Assembly: GCA_004297725.1 (NCBI GenBank)
Contig: SCUS01000072.1
Span: forward strand, 1 to 35,379
DNA length: 35,379 nucleotides
Reading direction: 5' to 3'
Source: Myxococcaceae bacterium
GTDB taxonomy: Bacteria > Myxococcota_A > Polyangia > Polyangiales > Ga0077539
Of the stretch, positions 17,436-25,895 are shown piece by piece; position 1 is the stretch's first letter, and the number at the start of each line of letters is the position of its first letter. Made by a program: the position numbers and the translations under genes. The notes under the pieces are model-generated. The model saw nothing but the letters and a program-made list of their open reading frames with translations. It had not been told where the DNA came from and did not search any database.

Positions 17436-19847
17436 ATGTTCATCAAATCGAGTCGGGTATTCCATGTGGCAATGGGGGGCGCCGTGATGGCTGCGATGGG
17501 CTGCTCCGCCGACGACGCGGCCCGGGGCGCGCCCCAGCAGCTCAGCACCGCTCAGTGCCAGGCCTTCGACGTCAACGGCACCACCACCATCTGTCACGCC
17601 ACCGGGTCGGCCAGGAACCCGATCCAGGTTCTCCGCGTGGCCACGAGCGCCTGCATCAACGGTCACTCCGGCCATGCTGGCGATCGGATCGCGGTCGACG
17701 GCAACTGCGGCCCGGACGCGTGCCTGCCCGTGGGGGCGCCCGTCGACAACACCCTGGCCTGCTGTAGCCTGGGCAACGTGGTGCGCGTCGGCAGCACCTG
17801 CGCGTGCGCCGCGGGCTTCGCCAACTGCGACACCGACGCGCTCAACGGCTGCGAGGTCGACCTGCACACGGTCGCCAACTGCGGCGCTTGCGGCGTCGCG
17901 TGCGCCGTCGCCAACGGGACGCCCTCGTGCGCCACGGGGACCTGCGCCGTCGGGAGCTGCGACACCGGCTACACCCTGAGCGGCGGCGCCTGCGTTCCGG
18001 ACGGCGACCACGACGCGGTGCCCGACTCGAGCGACAACTGCCCGACGGTCGCCAACGCCGACCAGCGCGACACCAACGACGACCACCAGGGCGACGCCTG
18101 CGAGTGCCTCGGCGTGACCTGCTCGGCGCTCGACCAGTGCCACGTCGCGGGCACCTGCGACCCGACGAACGGCGTGTGCAGCAACCCCGCCGTGGGCGAC
18201 GGCGCGGGCTGTTCCGACGGCAACGCCTGCACGCAGAGCGACACCTGCCAGGCGGGCACCTGCACCGGCTCCAACCCCGTGACCTGCGTCGCTCGCGACC
18301 AGTGCCACGCCGCGGGCACCTGCAACCCCATGAGCGGCGTCTGCGACGACCCCAACGCGCCGGACGGCACGGCATGCGACGACGGCAGCCTCTGCACCTC
18401 GGGCGACGCCTGCGCCACCGGGGCCTGCGGCGGCGCGCCCGTCGAGACAGACGACCACAACCCCTGCACCGCCGACGCGTGCACCCCGGCCGGGGGCGTC
18501 TCGCACACCCCGACGCCCGGCATGGCCTGCGGCGACAGCGACCTCTGCAACGGCCGCGAGGTCTGCAACGCCGCCGGCGCCTGCGTCGCGGGCACGCCCA
18601 CGGCGACGGACGACCACAACCCCTGCACCGCCGACTCCTGCAACCCCATGACGGGGGCGGCCGAGCACACGAACGACGACGGCGCGAGCTGCAGCGACGG
18701 CGACGCCTGCACGCGGACCGACGTCTGCCGCTCCGGCGCGTGCGTCGGGAGCGACCCGGTCGTGTGCGCGGCGCTCGACCAGTGCCACGTCGCGGGCACC
18801 TGCGACCCGACGAGCGGCGTGTGCAGCACGCCCAACGCCGCCAACGGGACGAGCTGCAGCGACAGCAACGGATGCACGCAGGGCGACACCTGCCAGGCCG
18901 GCGTCTGCGCGTCGGGGGCGGCGGTCACCTGCCAGAACGGCACCTGCAACAACGCGGGCGGCAGCTACACCTGCGGGTGCGCCGCGGGCTTCGCCGACTG
19001 CGACGGCAGCGCCGCCAACGGCTGCGAGGTGGCGACCACCGCCAACGCCACCAACTGCGGCGGCTGCGGCGTCGTCTGCGCCGGCGCCCCCAACGCCACG
19101 GGGGCGTGCCGCGCGAGCGCTTGCGTCCTCGCGTGCGCCGGGGGCTTCGGGGACTGCGACGGCAACGCCGCCAACGGCTGCGAGACCAGCGTGATCAGCT
19201 CCAACGCCAACTGCGGCACCTGCGGGCACGCGTGCGGCTCGGGCTACTTCTGCCAGGCGGGCATCTGCGAGAACGCCGCCTGCGCGCCGCCCCCGAGCGC
19301 CACCGGGACCTGCTCGGCCGTGTCCTTCACCGAGACCTGGGCCGGAGGCGCCACCGGCTGGTCGACCCTCAACCCGCCGTACACGGCGCCGCTCGTGACC
19401 GCGACCGACAGCTCCGCCTGCATCGGCGCGTACCTCCACGAGACCACGCGGGCGTCGGGCGGCCACGCGTTCTCGAGCCCGATCGCGACCACCCCCGGCC
19501 AGACGTACTGCCTGGGCGGCTGGATCCGCGGCTCGGTCAACACCCAGCCCTTCCTGGGCATCCGCCAGGCGCTCTCCGGCAGCCTCCTCGGCGCGGAGCG
19601 CTGGCTGATCGGCAGCCCGTGCTACTTCGACGGCTACTCCCTCGTGTCGCCCGTCACCCCGGACGGCAGCTGGCACTGGTACGCGCGCTCCTTCACGATG
19701 CCGACCGGCTGGACCAACACGCGCATCGAGATCGAGGCCTTCCTCCCGGGCGCCCCCGGCCCGGTGGACTTCGGCACGATCCAGCTCTTCGCCGGTCCCT
19801 GCCCCCTGGCCTCCGGCACGGCGTGCTCCGCCGCCTCCTGCAACTGA
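17436..19847 (+). CDS. Large Cys-rich lipoprotein with thrombospondin type 3-like repeat
   Basis: An 803-residue secreted protein. GAGGAG lies before the ATG at 17436. The signal peptide ends MAAMGC with Cys23 as likely lipid site. The body is Cys-rich. There are at least three ADCDG-x-x-x-NGCE-type modules, a calcium-binding thrombospondin type 3-like stretch near residues 188-225 ([15 protein letters not shown], then [11 protein letters not shown]), and three repeats of DQCH-x-AGTC-x-P-x-x-GVC. The last 170 residues lack this pattern and look like a beta-sandwich domain of carbohydrate-binding type, starting [12 protein letters not shown]. Such proteins are common on myxobacterial surfaces, with adhesion or matrix roles proposed. 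Binding partner unknown. Expression may depend on the sigma-54 site upstream and the adjacent FHA activator. Confidence 0.85.
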   Translation: MFIKSSRVFHVAMGGAVMAAMGCSADDAARGAPQQLSTAQCQAFDVNGTTTICHATGSARNPIQVLRVATSACINGHSGHAGDRIAVDGNCGPDACLPVGAPVDNTLACCSLGNVVRVGSTCACAAGFANCDTDALNGCEVDLHTVANCGACGVACAVANGTPSCATGTCAVGSCDTGYTLSGGACVPDGDHDAVPDSSDNCPTVANADQRDTNDDHQGDACECLGVTCSALDQCHVAGTCDPTNGVCSNPAVGDGAGCSDGNACTQSDTCQAGTCTGSNPVTCVARDQCHAAGTCNPMSGVCDDPNAPDGTACDDGSLCTSGDACATGACGGAPVETDDHNPCTADACTPAGGVSHTPTPGMACGDSDLCNGREVCNAAGACVAGTPTATDDHNPCTADSCNPMTGAAEHTNDDGASCSDGDACTRTDVCRSGACVGSDPVVCAALDQCHVAGTCDPTSGVCSTPNAANGTSCSDSNGCTQGDTCQAGVCASGAAVTCQNGTCNNAGGSYTCGCAAGFADCDGSAANGCEVATTANATNCGGCGVVCAGAPNATGACRASACVLACAGGFGDCDGNAANGCETSVISSNANCGTCGHACGSGYFCQAGICENAACAPPPSATGTCSAVSFTETWAGGATGWSTLNPPYTAPLVTATDSSACIGAYLHETTRASGGHAFSSPIATTPGQTYCLGGWIRGSVNTQPFLGIRQALSGSLLGAERWLIGSPCYFDGYSLVSPVTPDGSWHWYARSFTMPTGWTNTRIEIEAFLPGAPGPVDFGTIQLFAGPCPLASGTACSAASCN
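18126..18183 (+). repeat. 58-base internal repeat, copy 1
   Basis: This segment encodes [19 protein letters not shown]. It matches 18771-18828 at all but one base that I can see. The near identity points to recent duplication within the Cys-rich lipoprotein gene. A more diverged third copy lies between them near 18288. Confidence 0.8.
18771..18828 (+). repeat. 58-base internal repeat, copy 2
   Basis: Second near-identical copy of the 18126-18183 segment, encoding the same Cys-rich module with Asn changed to Ser. Confidence 0.8.
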
Positions 19848-20126
19848 CCCTCGTCGGCTGACCCGGCGCGTCGCGTACGCGAGTCACGACAGCGCCGGGA
19901 CCAGCTTCGCGTCGACGATGCGCCCGTCGACCGTGAGCCGCGTCGCGCCCATCGCGCGAGCGCTCGACCTCGTTGCGACGGGCTACATGGAGGGCGCCAG
20001 CGCGCCGATGCGTCGCGCGGTGCTTCCGGCCAGCCCGGTGGGGAGTGGCGGACCGGGCGCTTCTCCTCCTCACCCGGGCCGCCGGGTCTTGCCATCTCCG
20101 TCGGAAGACCCTCCAGGTCTGTCGGC

Positions 20127-21047
20127 ATGATCCCCCTCCTCCGCGGGCCCGTCGCGTCGTCCCTCGTGTGGCTCCTCGTCGGCGCCTGCGGTCGCGCCTC
20201 GCCGCCCCCTCCCGTGGCGACGCCGCCGGCTGCCGCGACGGCGCCTGCGCCCGCTGAGCCGTCGGCCCCGGCGCCACGGAGCGACGCCGCGCTCGTGGAG
20301 ACGCTGGTGCGCACCTGCACGAACGAGCTCGGCACGGCGCCGACGCGACCGTCGTACAGCCCTCCCCAGTGGATGCTGCGCGGAGAGTCCGTCGCGCCGC
20401 GCACGCCCGACCCGGGGCTCGCCGGGCGAGCGCAGGACCTCGAGCGCGCCCTCGACGCGGACGCCAGCAACCCGCAGCGGAGGGCGATGATCACGGAGCT
20501 GCTCGCGCAGACGCTCCTCTCGCTGCACGACACGCTCCACGCGGAGGGCCGCGCGGACGACGCCCGGGCCGCGCTGCGGCGCGCCCGGACACGGATCGAG
20601 GCGATGCTGGCCGGGGGCGCCGCGGACGCCGAGCAGCAGGGCGACGCGCGGTTCCTGCTGGGCGCCGTGGCCGCGGCGGACGGCGACGCCCGTCACGCGG
20701 TGCAGTTTCTTCGTGAGTTCATGGCCGCCCACCGGGGGCACCGGTGGTGGTGGACCGCGGCGCTGCAGGTCGCCGAGCTCGTGTACGACGCCAACGCGAC
20801 GCGAGACCCCGCGGCCAGCGCCCGGTCCTACGAGGCCATCGCGCACAGCGCCGACGCCGCGCCCTTCCGCGGCATCGCCCTCTACCGCCTGGCGTGGCTC
20901 GCGCGCTACGCCCACGACGAGGACCTCGCCAGGGAGCGCTTCGCCCAGGTGTGGTCGCTCGACGCACGCGCCGCGGCCCCGGCGCTCGACCTCGTCGCGC
21001 TCCGCGCGTCGGTGATGCGCGAGGTCTGCGCGACCGCGGCCCGGTAG
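20127..21047 (+). CDS. Lipoprotein with TPR-like helical repeats
   Basis: A 306-residue protein. The signal peptide ends LLVGAC with Cys21 as the lipid site. A Pro/Ala-rich linker follows to about residue 50. The rest is Ala-rich and helical, with paired-helix segments such as QQGDARFLLGAVAAADGDARHAVQFL and FRGIALYRLAWLARYAHDEDLARERFAQVW that look like tetratricopeptide repeats. These usually bind other proteins. There are few Cys and no catalytic motif. It stands alone between the Cys-rich lipoprotein (279 bases upstream) and the toxin-antitoxin remnant. Function unknown; a scaffold on the periplasmic side of a membrane is a reasonable guess. Confidence 0.7.
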   Translation: MIPLLRGPVASSLVWLLVGACGRASPPPPVATPPAAATAPAPAEPSAPAPRSDAALVETLVRTCTNELGTAPTRPSYSPPQWMLRGESVAPRTPDPGLAGRAQDLERALDADASNPQRRAMITELLAQTLLSLHDTLHAEGRADDARAALRRARTRIEAMLAGGAADAEQQGDARFLLGAVAAADGDARHAVQFLREFMAAHRGHRWWWTAALQVAELVYDANATRDPAASARSYEAIAHSADAAPFRGIALYRLAWLARYAHDEDLARERFAQVWSLDARAAAPALDLVALRASVMREVCATAAR

Positions 21048-21120
21048 CCCGAGACGGGCCCCGGGACACCGCGCGATGTCCGCGGCGCCTCGCTGGGATG
21101 CTCGACCCACGAGGAGCACC

Positions 21121-21559
21121 GTGGAGGGCCTCGGCGATCGCCTGTGTGCCGCCGTGGAGACCGGCGACCTGGAGGCGGCACGGGCGGCGCTGGCGGCAGG
21201 CGCCGACGCCCGGTATGCCCGGGAGGAGCGCGGCGACTCCTTTCGGGTGGTGACCCCGGCGCCCGGGCGCTACCGGCTTGAACCGGTCCAGGGCCCCGCG
21301 GACGAGCCCGGGGATGAGCCCGGCGCCGAGCCTGGCGACTTCGAGCTCACGCCGGAGATCGAGGCGGGGCTCGCGGACCTCCGCGCCGGACGAACCGTGT
21401 CCCTTGAAGAGGCCGATGCCCGGATGCGGGCGCGCATCGCCGCGGCGCGCACCCGGCGGTGATCTTCTACCGACGCGCCCCCGGCGTGCTGGAGGTGGTG
21501 CGCGTGCTCCACCACGCCCGCGAGCCGATCACGCGCTGACGCCGGGCCTGAGCTCATCG
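21121..21559 (+). pseudogene. Chimeric remnant: ankyrin-like start, antitoxin body, toxin tail
   Basis: From a GTG at 21121 with GAGGAG upstream, a 113-codon frame runs to 21462. Residues 1-40 look like the start of an ankyrin-repeat protein (LCAAVETGDLEAARAALAAGAD). From 21265 the DNA becomes nearly identical to the antitoxin gene at 25222-25500, lacking one 12-base unit. At 21452-21456 it jumps to the last third of the toxin gene (matching from 25713) and continues past the toxin stop to 21559. The jump sits on a CACCC present at both ends in the intact copy, so about 222 bases were lost. The toxin is destroyed; the antitoxin-like frame could still be expressed. Confidence 0.8.
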
Positions 21560-21726
21560 GGTAAGCAACGCGGCACCCTCGCTGGCATGGATCAGCGACA
21601 GAGCGCCCGATGTACGAAATTCGCGGTTTCCCTCCGCTGTCACGCGGAACTCCCGGCGAGCTCGATGGGTAGCTCAGTGGCGCCGCTGAATCCGAGCGGA
21701 CCTCCGCGCAACACGCCTCGGCTGCA

Positions 21727-24700
21727 ATGACCTCCTCCCCCTGCGCGGCCCTCCTCCTCTGCTTCGGGTCCGCGCTCACCCTCGCAGCCTGCACCGACCC
21801 ACCGCCCGCGGAGGACGCCGCCGTCCCCGATGCCGGCACCCCGCAGCTCATCGGTCCGTCGGGCGGCGTGATCTTCGCGCCCGGGCTCACCTTCACGGTT
21901 CCGCCGGGTGCCCTCGCGAGCCCGGTCGTCATCACGATCACCCAGACCGACCTGCTCGTGCCGGCCGGCCACGTGGGCTACTCCCCCGTCTGGCGCTTCG
22001 GCCCGGAGGGCCAGCAGTTCGCACGACCCGCCACGGTGGACGTCGCGTTCAGCGGCGACCCCAGCCGGGCCGGGCTCTACTGGTCTCGCGCCGCGGGCGG
22101 TTACGATCGATTGGCCGCCGCGGTGGGCGACGGCCACGTCGTCGGATCGGTCTCCCACTTCAGCCTCGGCTTCGTCGGCGCCCTGCTCGACCCAGACGCC
22201 GGCCCCATCGACGCGACGGTCGACCATCCCATCGCGGACGCGACTCTCCCCGACGCCACGCCGCCCGACGCGACTCTCCCCGACGCCTCGCCGCCCGACG
22301 CGACTCTCTCCGACGCCTCGCCGCCCGACGCGACTCTCTCCGACGCCTCGCCGCCCGACGTGCCCGTCATCGCGGCGCCTCGGCCGGTCGCGCCGATCAC
22401 GGGGGCGCACGTCCCCACGCGCCGTCCGCTGCTGCGCTGGGCGTTGCCCGCTGGGGTCCCCAGCGCCCGGGTCACCCTCTGCCGCGACCGCGCTCTGACG
22501 GCGTCGTGCGTCTCCTTCGACGCGACCGGCACCACCGGGAGCCCGGCGGCCGACCTCGCGCCCGGCGCCTGGTTCTGGGGTTTGCGCGGGGTGAGCGCCG
22601 GCGTCGCGGGCGGCGCGAGCAGCCCGGTGTGGCGCCTCCGCGTCGCCTCGTCGACCATCGCGGGCGCGCGGCCCTGGGGCGGCGATCCCGACGTCAACGG
22701 CGACGGCCACGCCGACGTCCTCTCGGCGGTCTCCGACGTCAGCCTCTCGGTCTTCGCGGGCGGTCCGATGGGACCCTCCGCCGCGCCGGTCTCCCGCACC
22801 GCGCCCCTGGAATCTACGGGCTTCGGGCGCTCCGTCGACGCGGCCGGGGACGTCAACGCCGACGGCTACGGGGACGTCGTCGTGGGGGCCCCCGGCTCCA
22901 ACGGCGTGTACCTCTACCTCGGTTCGGCGGCCGGCCTCGCCGCGACGCCGTCGCTGACCACGGGCCCCGTCGGCAGCGCGCTGGGCGCGTCGGTCGCGGG
23001 CGCGGGCGACGTCAACGGCGACGGCTTCGACGACGTGGCCGCGGTCAGCGCGACGGGCAACGCGGTGTGGTTCCTCCCCGGCGGGGCCTCGGGCCTCGGA
23101 ACGCCCGTGCGCGTCGTCCTCCCGACGACGGCGACCTCGGTGGTGGCCGGCGCGGGCGACGTGGACGGCGACGGGTACGCCGACGTCCTGCTCGCGGGCA
23201 ATCCCTCGGCCGCGGGGCAGCTCCTGCGCGGGGGCGCGGCCGGGCTCGACGCCGCGCGCGCCGTGACGGTCGACCGCGCGAGCGGGCCCGCGGGCGACGT
23301 CAACGGCGACGGCCGCGGCGACCTCGCCTTCGTCAGCGCCGGCGTCGCCCGCGTGGTGCTCGGCGCGGTCACGCTCGCGCCCGCCGGGAGCCCGATCATG
23401 GGAGCCCTGGAGGACCGCGTCGGCGTCGCGCAGCGGGGTGGGGACTTCAACGGCGACGGCTTCGACGACGTCCTGCTGGGCATGACGGGAAACATCCTCG
23501 GCCCCTCGACCTTCATCGCGCCGGGCGGATCCGCCGGTCCGGGCGTGGCCGTGCCGCTCGCGTCGGGCTTCGGCTCGGCGACGCTCACCGGACCGATCGG
23601 AGCGGGCGACGTCGATGGCGACGGGCGCGACGAACTGCTGACGCACCGGGGCGGCGCGAGCGAGCTCTACGTCACGCGAGGCTCGGCCACGGGTCCGGAC
23701 TTCGGCCTGCTGTCGTCCGCCAGACTCGGCGGTACGCCCGACTTGAGGCACTGCGCGGCGGCCGGGGACGTCGACCACGACGGGCACGCCGACCTGATGT
23801 GCGGAGGAGCGATCTACCGCGGCGCGGCGACCGGCCTGGGTTCGACGGCAGCGTGGGTGTTGACCACCGACCCCGTCATCGAGGCAGGCGGAATCGGCGA
23901 CGTCAACCACGACGGTTTCTACGACGTCGGCGTCCTGCGGACGTCGATTGATGAAGGCGTCGTCTCGGTCTCCCTCGGGTCGGCCTCGGGTCCGGGCGCG
24001 CTGGTCGCCGCGACGCGCGGGCTCGTCAGCATCTTCAAGACGGACGCCAGCCGACGCTTCGTCGGCGCGGGCGACGTGAACCACGACGGGGTGGACGACC
24101 TGGTGGTCGGCGCCACGGTCTTCTTCGGCCGAACGCCGTTCGCCGCCCCGTTCTCACCGGCCTCGACGGACATCGCCCTGAACGTCGGCGCCGCCGGTGA
24201 CATCAACCACGACGGCTTCGCCGACGTCGTCACGTCCCGTCGAACGATCGGCGGCACCCCGACCGAATCGCAGGTGAGGGCGGGTTCGGCCGCCGGGCTG
24301 GGCGCGACGCTCGCCACCCTGCCGGCCCATGCCTCCCTCCCGGTGGCCCTCGGGGACGTGAACGGGGACCTCTTCGCGGACCTCGCGGTGCCGGCGCCGG
24401 ATGGGATTCGCATCCACCTCGGGTCGTCCACGGGCCTCACCGCAGTGCCCGCCGCCACGATTCCGGGCTTCGGGGTCTGGGGGGTCGGAGACGTCGACCA
24501 CGACGGCCGCCCCGATTTCGTCGTGTCGGGGAGCTTCGGCGCCGACCTGCACTTCGGTGGCCCCGGCTACGCGACGGCGCCCTCGCTTCGGTGGCCCGAT
24601 CCCTTGTCCGACACCACCATCAGGACCCGGGGCGCCGCGGGCTTCGGCGACGTCGACGGCGACGGCACCGACGACCTGCTGCTGTCGATGACCCAGGGCG

Positions 24701-24786
24701 TCGCCGTGCAGCGCATCGTCCCCGCCGCCGCCCGCCCGGTCGTGCTCGCGCCCCCGAGCGCGTCCGGCGCGCTGGTCTATCGCTGA
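21727..24786 (+). CDS. FG-GAP/VCBS-type repeat lipoprotein with ZU5-like domain
   Basis: A 1019-residue surface protein. The signal peptide ends TLAACT with Cys22 as the lipid site. Residues about 40-155 resemble a ZU5-like domain (GGVIFAPGLTFTVPPGAL). An Asp/Pro/Ser linker with four 10-residue repeats follows near 170-210, then a fibronectin-like piece to about 310. From about 320 to the end I count 14 calcium-binding D-x-N/D-x-DG-x-x-D motifs (DVNGDGHADVL, DVNADGYGDVV and so on), the pattern of FG-GAP/integrin-type propeller blades. Fourteen would suit two seven-bladed propellers. One repeat reads DVNGDLFAD. No clear ribosome site precedes the ATG. A strong hairpin follows the stop. Likely role is surface binding; ligand unknown. 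Confidence 0.85.
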   Translation: MTSSPCAALLLCFGSALTLAACTDPPPAEDAAVPDAGTPQLIGPSGGVIFAPGLTFTVPPGALASPVVITITQTDLLVPAGHVGYSPVWRFGPEGQQFARPATVDVAFSGDPSRAGLYWSRAAGGYDRLAAAVGDGHVVGSVSHFSLGFVGALLDPDAGPIDATVDHPIADATLPDATPPDATLPDASPPDATLSDASPPDATLSDASPPDVPVIAAPRPVAPITGAHVPTRRPLLRWALPAGVPSARVTLCRDRALTASCVSFDATGTTGSPAADLAPGAWFWGLRGVSAGVAGGASSPVWRLRVASSTIAGARPWGGDPDVNGDGHADVLSAVSDVSLSVFAGGPMGPSAAPVSRTAPLESTGFGRSVDAAGDVNADGYGDVVVGAPGSNGVYLYLGSAAGLAATPSLTTGPVGSALGASVAGAGDVNGDGFDDVAAVSATGNAVWFLPGGASGLGTPVRVVLPTTATSVVAGAGDVDGDGYADVLLAGNPSAAGQLLRGGAAGLDAARAVTVDRASGPAGDVNGDGRGDLAFVSAGVARVVLGAVTLAPAGSPIMGALEDRVGVAQRGGDFNGDGFDDVLLGMTGNILGPSTFIAPGGSAGPGVAVPLASGFGSATLTGPIGAGDVDGDGRDELLTHRGGASELYVTRGSATGPDFGLLSSARLGGTPDLRHCAAAGDVDHDGHADLMCGGAIYRGAATGLGSTAAWVLTTDPVIEAGGIGDVNHDGFYDVGVLRTSIDEGVVSVSLGSASGPGALVAATRGLVSIFKTDASRRFVGAGDVNHDGVDDLVVGATVFFGRTPFAAPFSPASTDIALNVGAAGDINHDGFADVVTSRRTIGGTPTESQVRAGSAAGLGATLATLPAHASLPVALGDVNGDLFADLAVPAPDGIRIHLGSSTGLTAVPAATIPGFGVWGVGDVDHDGRPDFVVSGSFGADLHFGGPGYATAPSLRWPDPLSDTTIRTRGAAGFGDVDGDGTDDLLLSMTQGVAVQRIVPAAARPVVLAPPSASGALVYR
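22237..22356 (+). repeat. Four tandem 30-base units in the FG-GAP gene linker
   Basis: Each unit encodes DATLPDA(T/S)PP or DATLSDASPP. The copies differ by one or two bases, indicating recent expansion. They lie in the flexible linker, so copy number can change without breaking the frame. Confidence 0.85.
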
Positions 24787-24790
24787 TCAC

Positions 24791-24815
24791 GGCGGCGACG
24801 TTCGGAGTCGCCGCC
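24791..24815 (+). terminator. Hairpin terminator of the FG-GAP gene
   Basis: Perfect nine-base arms GGCGGCGAC and GTCGCCGCC with a seven-base loop start four bases after the stop codon. There is no T run, as is common in very GC-rich genomes. Confidence 0.6.
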
Positions 24816-24878
24816 CCTCACCGCGCCGCGAGTCGGGCCAGGCTGACGCGCGGTCGCCCCGTCGCTCCGCTCCGGTGA

Positions 24879-25106
24879 GGCGCGTTGGGCACAGGTGGGC
24901 GGTCGCCCCAACGGCTTCACCACCGTCGTGATCCCCGATCACAACAATTGTGATCCCCGATCACAACAATTGTGATCCCGCCCTCCACCGCTTCCGCCCC
25001 CTTCGCGCCACCGGCGCCGCGCCCGCAGTGCTGGTCCATGGCCCTCCATGACCGCGCCCAGCGCACGCCCTTCGAGCACCAGCGCGAGGCCATCGCGGCG
25101 TGGCCT
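24879..25106 (+). pseudogene. Decayed copy of the helicase promoter and gene start
   Basis: From 24879 the DNA matches the region upstream of the intact helicase gene (from 27130), including the operator-like dyads. It continues through the start-codon region (25038-25050). Then it jumps, at a shared ACCGCGCCC, from the helicase start to sequence matching 27618-27670 and ends near GCGGCGTGG. About 240 bases of the helicase 5' end are missing and the rest of the gene is absent. It also lacks the 90-base foldback element present before the intact gene. It cannot encode a helicase. Confidence 0.8.
24937..24977. promoter_or_regulatory. Two operator-like dyads before the helicase remnant
   Basis: GATCACAACAATTGTGATC occurs at 24937-24955 and again at 24959-24977, giving a 22-base period. 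A weaker third half-site (GTCGTGATCCCC) precedes them. The eight-base perfect arms with a three-base centre look like a dimeric regulator site. Confidence 0.7.
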
Positions 25107-25221
25107 CCCGCGTGCCCAGGTTGGCGACCCGTCCCGAGTCCGGACCTTCCCGCGCGGGTGCCACCACCCCGCCGGGGGTGCGAGTTGCCCCGGACGTCGG
25201 CCGTGAGGCATAGCTTCGGGC

Positions 25222-25500
25222 ATGGGCGACGCGGCCAAGGTGATCGACTGGAACGGGACGGATTTCCCTCAGGCTCTGGCGGGTGTTCCGCCGGGGCGCT
25301 ACCGGCTGGTGCCGGTCCAGGGCCCTGCGGACGAGCCCGGGGATGAGCCCGGCGCCGAGCCTGACGACTTCGAGCTCACGCCGGAGATCGAGGCGAAGAT
25401 CGAGGCGGGGCTCGCGGACCTCCGCGCCGGGCGAACCGTGTCCCTTGAAGAGGCCGACGCCCGGATGCGGGCGCGCATCGCCGCGGCGCGCACCCCGTGA
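25222..25500 (+). CDS. Antitoxin of a ParE/RelE-type toxin-antitoxin pair
   Basis: A 92-residue acidic protein. The N-terminal part (about 1-35) has no recognised motif. A Pro/Glu/Asp segment (PADEPGDEPGAEPDDFEL) leads to a helical C-terminus with a 4-residue duplication (IEAKIEAG) and LRAGRTVSLEEADARMRARI. Short proteins ending this way commonly precede ParE/RelE toxins and neutralise them by wrapping the toxin with this helix. Its stop overlaps the toxin start in GTGA, so the two are translationally coupled. A near-identical but rearranged copy lies at 21265-21456. No DNA-binding fold is obvious, so autoregulation is uncertain. Confidence 0.75.
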   Translation: MGDAAKVIDWNGTDFPQALAGVPPGRYRLVPVQGPADEPGDEPGAEPDDFELTPEIEAKIEAGLADLRAGRTVSLEEADARMRARIAAARTP

Positions 25501-25802
25501 GCGATGTCCTCGACCGGGTGGCGATCACCGCCGCGGCCGCGATCGACCTCGAAGACCTCGTCGGGTACATCGCCGAGCGGAACCCGGCGGCCGCCGAGCG
25601 GACCCGCGAAGCCATCCTGGCGGAGTTCACCCGGCTGGCGCGGCTCTCCCCTCGGCTCGACGGGCGAACGGTTGCGCTGCGCACGGGGGAGGTTTGCCGC
25701 AGGTCGTTCGTCCACCCGGCGGTGATCTTCTACCGACGCGCTCCCGGCGTGCTGGAGGTGGTGCGCGTGCTCCACCACGCCCGCGAGCCGATCACGCGCT
25801 GA
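25497..25802 (+). CDS. ParE/RelE-superfamily toxin
   Basis: A 101-residue protein starting at GTG 25497, which overlaps the antitoxin stop by four bases. It follows the ParE/RelE plan: an N-terminal helical hairpin (AAAIDLEDLVGYIAERNPAAAERTREAI), a Leu/Pro turn (LSPRLDGRTVAL), then strands with RRSFVHPAVIFYRRAPGVLEVVRVLHHAREP. The last segment is the family's closing strand with its H-x-x-R end. ParE members poison gyrase and RelE members cut mRNA; sequence alone does not settle which. It appears full length and intact, unlike the fragment at 21454-21540. Confidence 0.85.
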   Translation: MSDVLDRVAITAAAAIDLEDLVGYIAERNPAAAERTREAILAEFTRLARLSPRLDGRTVALRTGEVCRRSFVHPAVIFYRRAPGVLEVVRVLHHAREPITR

Positions 25803-25895
25803 CGCCGGGCCTGAGCTCATCGACGCGCCATCGATCGACCGCGACGGGGCGGAGGTGCCGGAGGGGCAGTGATCGCGGCGTCGGCGCCGAGCGGA

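Noticed and set aside
17205..19676. Long minus-strand frame opposite the Cys-rich lipoprotein
   Set aside because: Composition is Ala/Gly/Arg/Val noise typical of antisense frames at high GC; the plus strand has the signal peptide and Cys modules.
19871..19882. TCGCGTACGCGA palindrome after the Cys-rich lipoprotein gene
   Set aside because: Twelve bases of CG-rich palindrome are expected by chance at this composition, and there is no loop for a terminator.
21667..21690. GGGTAGCTCAGTGG, resembling a tRNA D-arm
   Set aside because: No T-arm, anticodon stem or acceptor pairing follows, so it is not a tRNA; at most a chance match or fragment.
21640..24084. Long minus-strand frame opposite the FG-GAP gene
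   Set aside because: Asp/Arg-rich antisense noise; the plus strand has regular calcium motifs.
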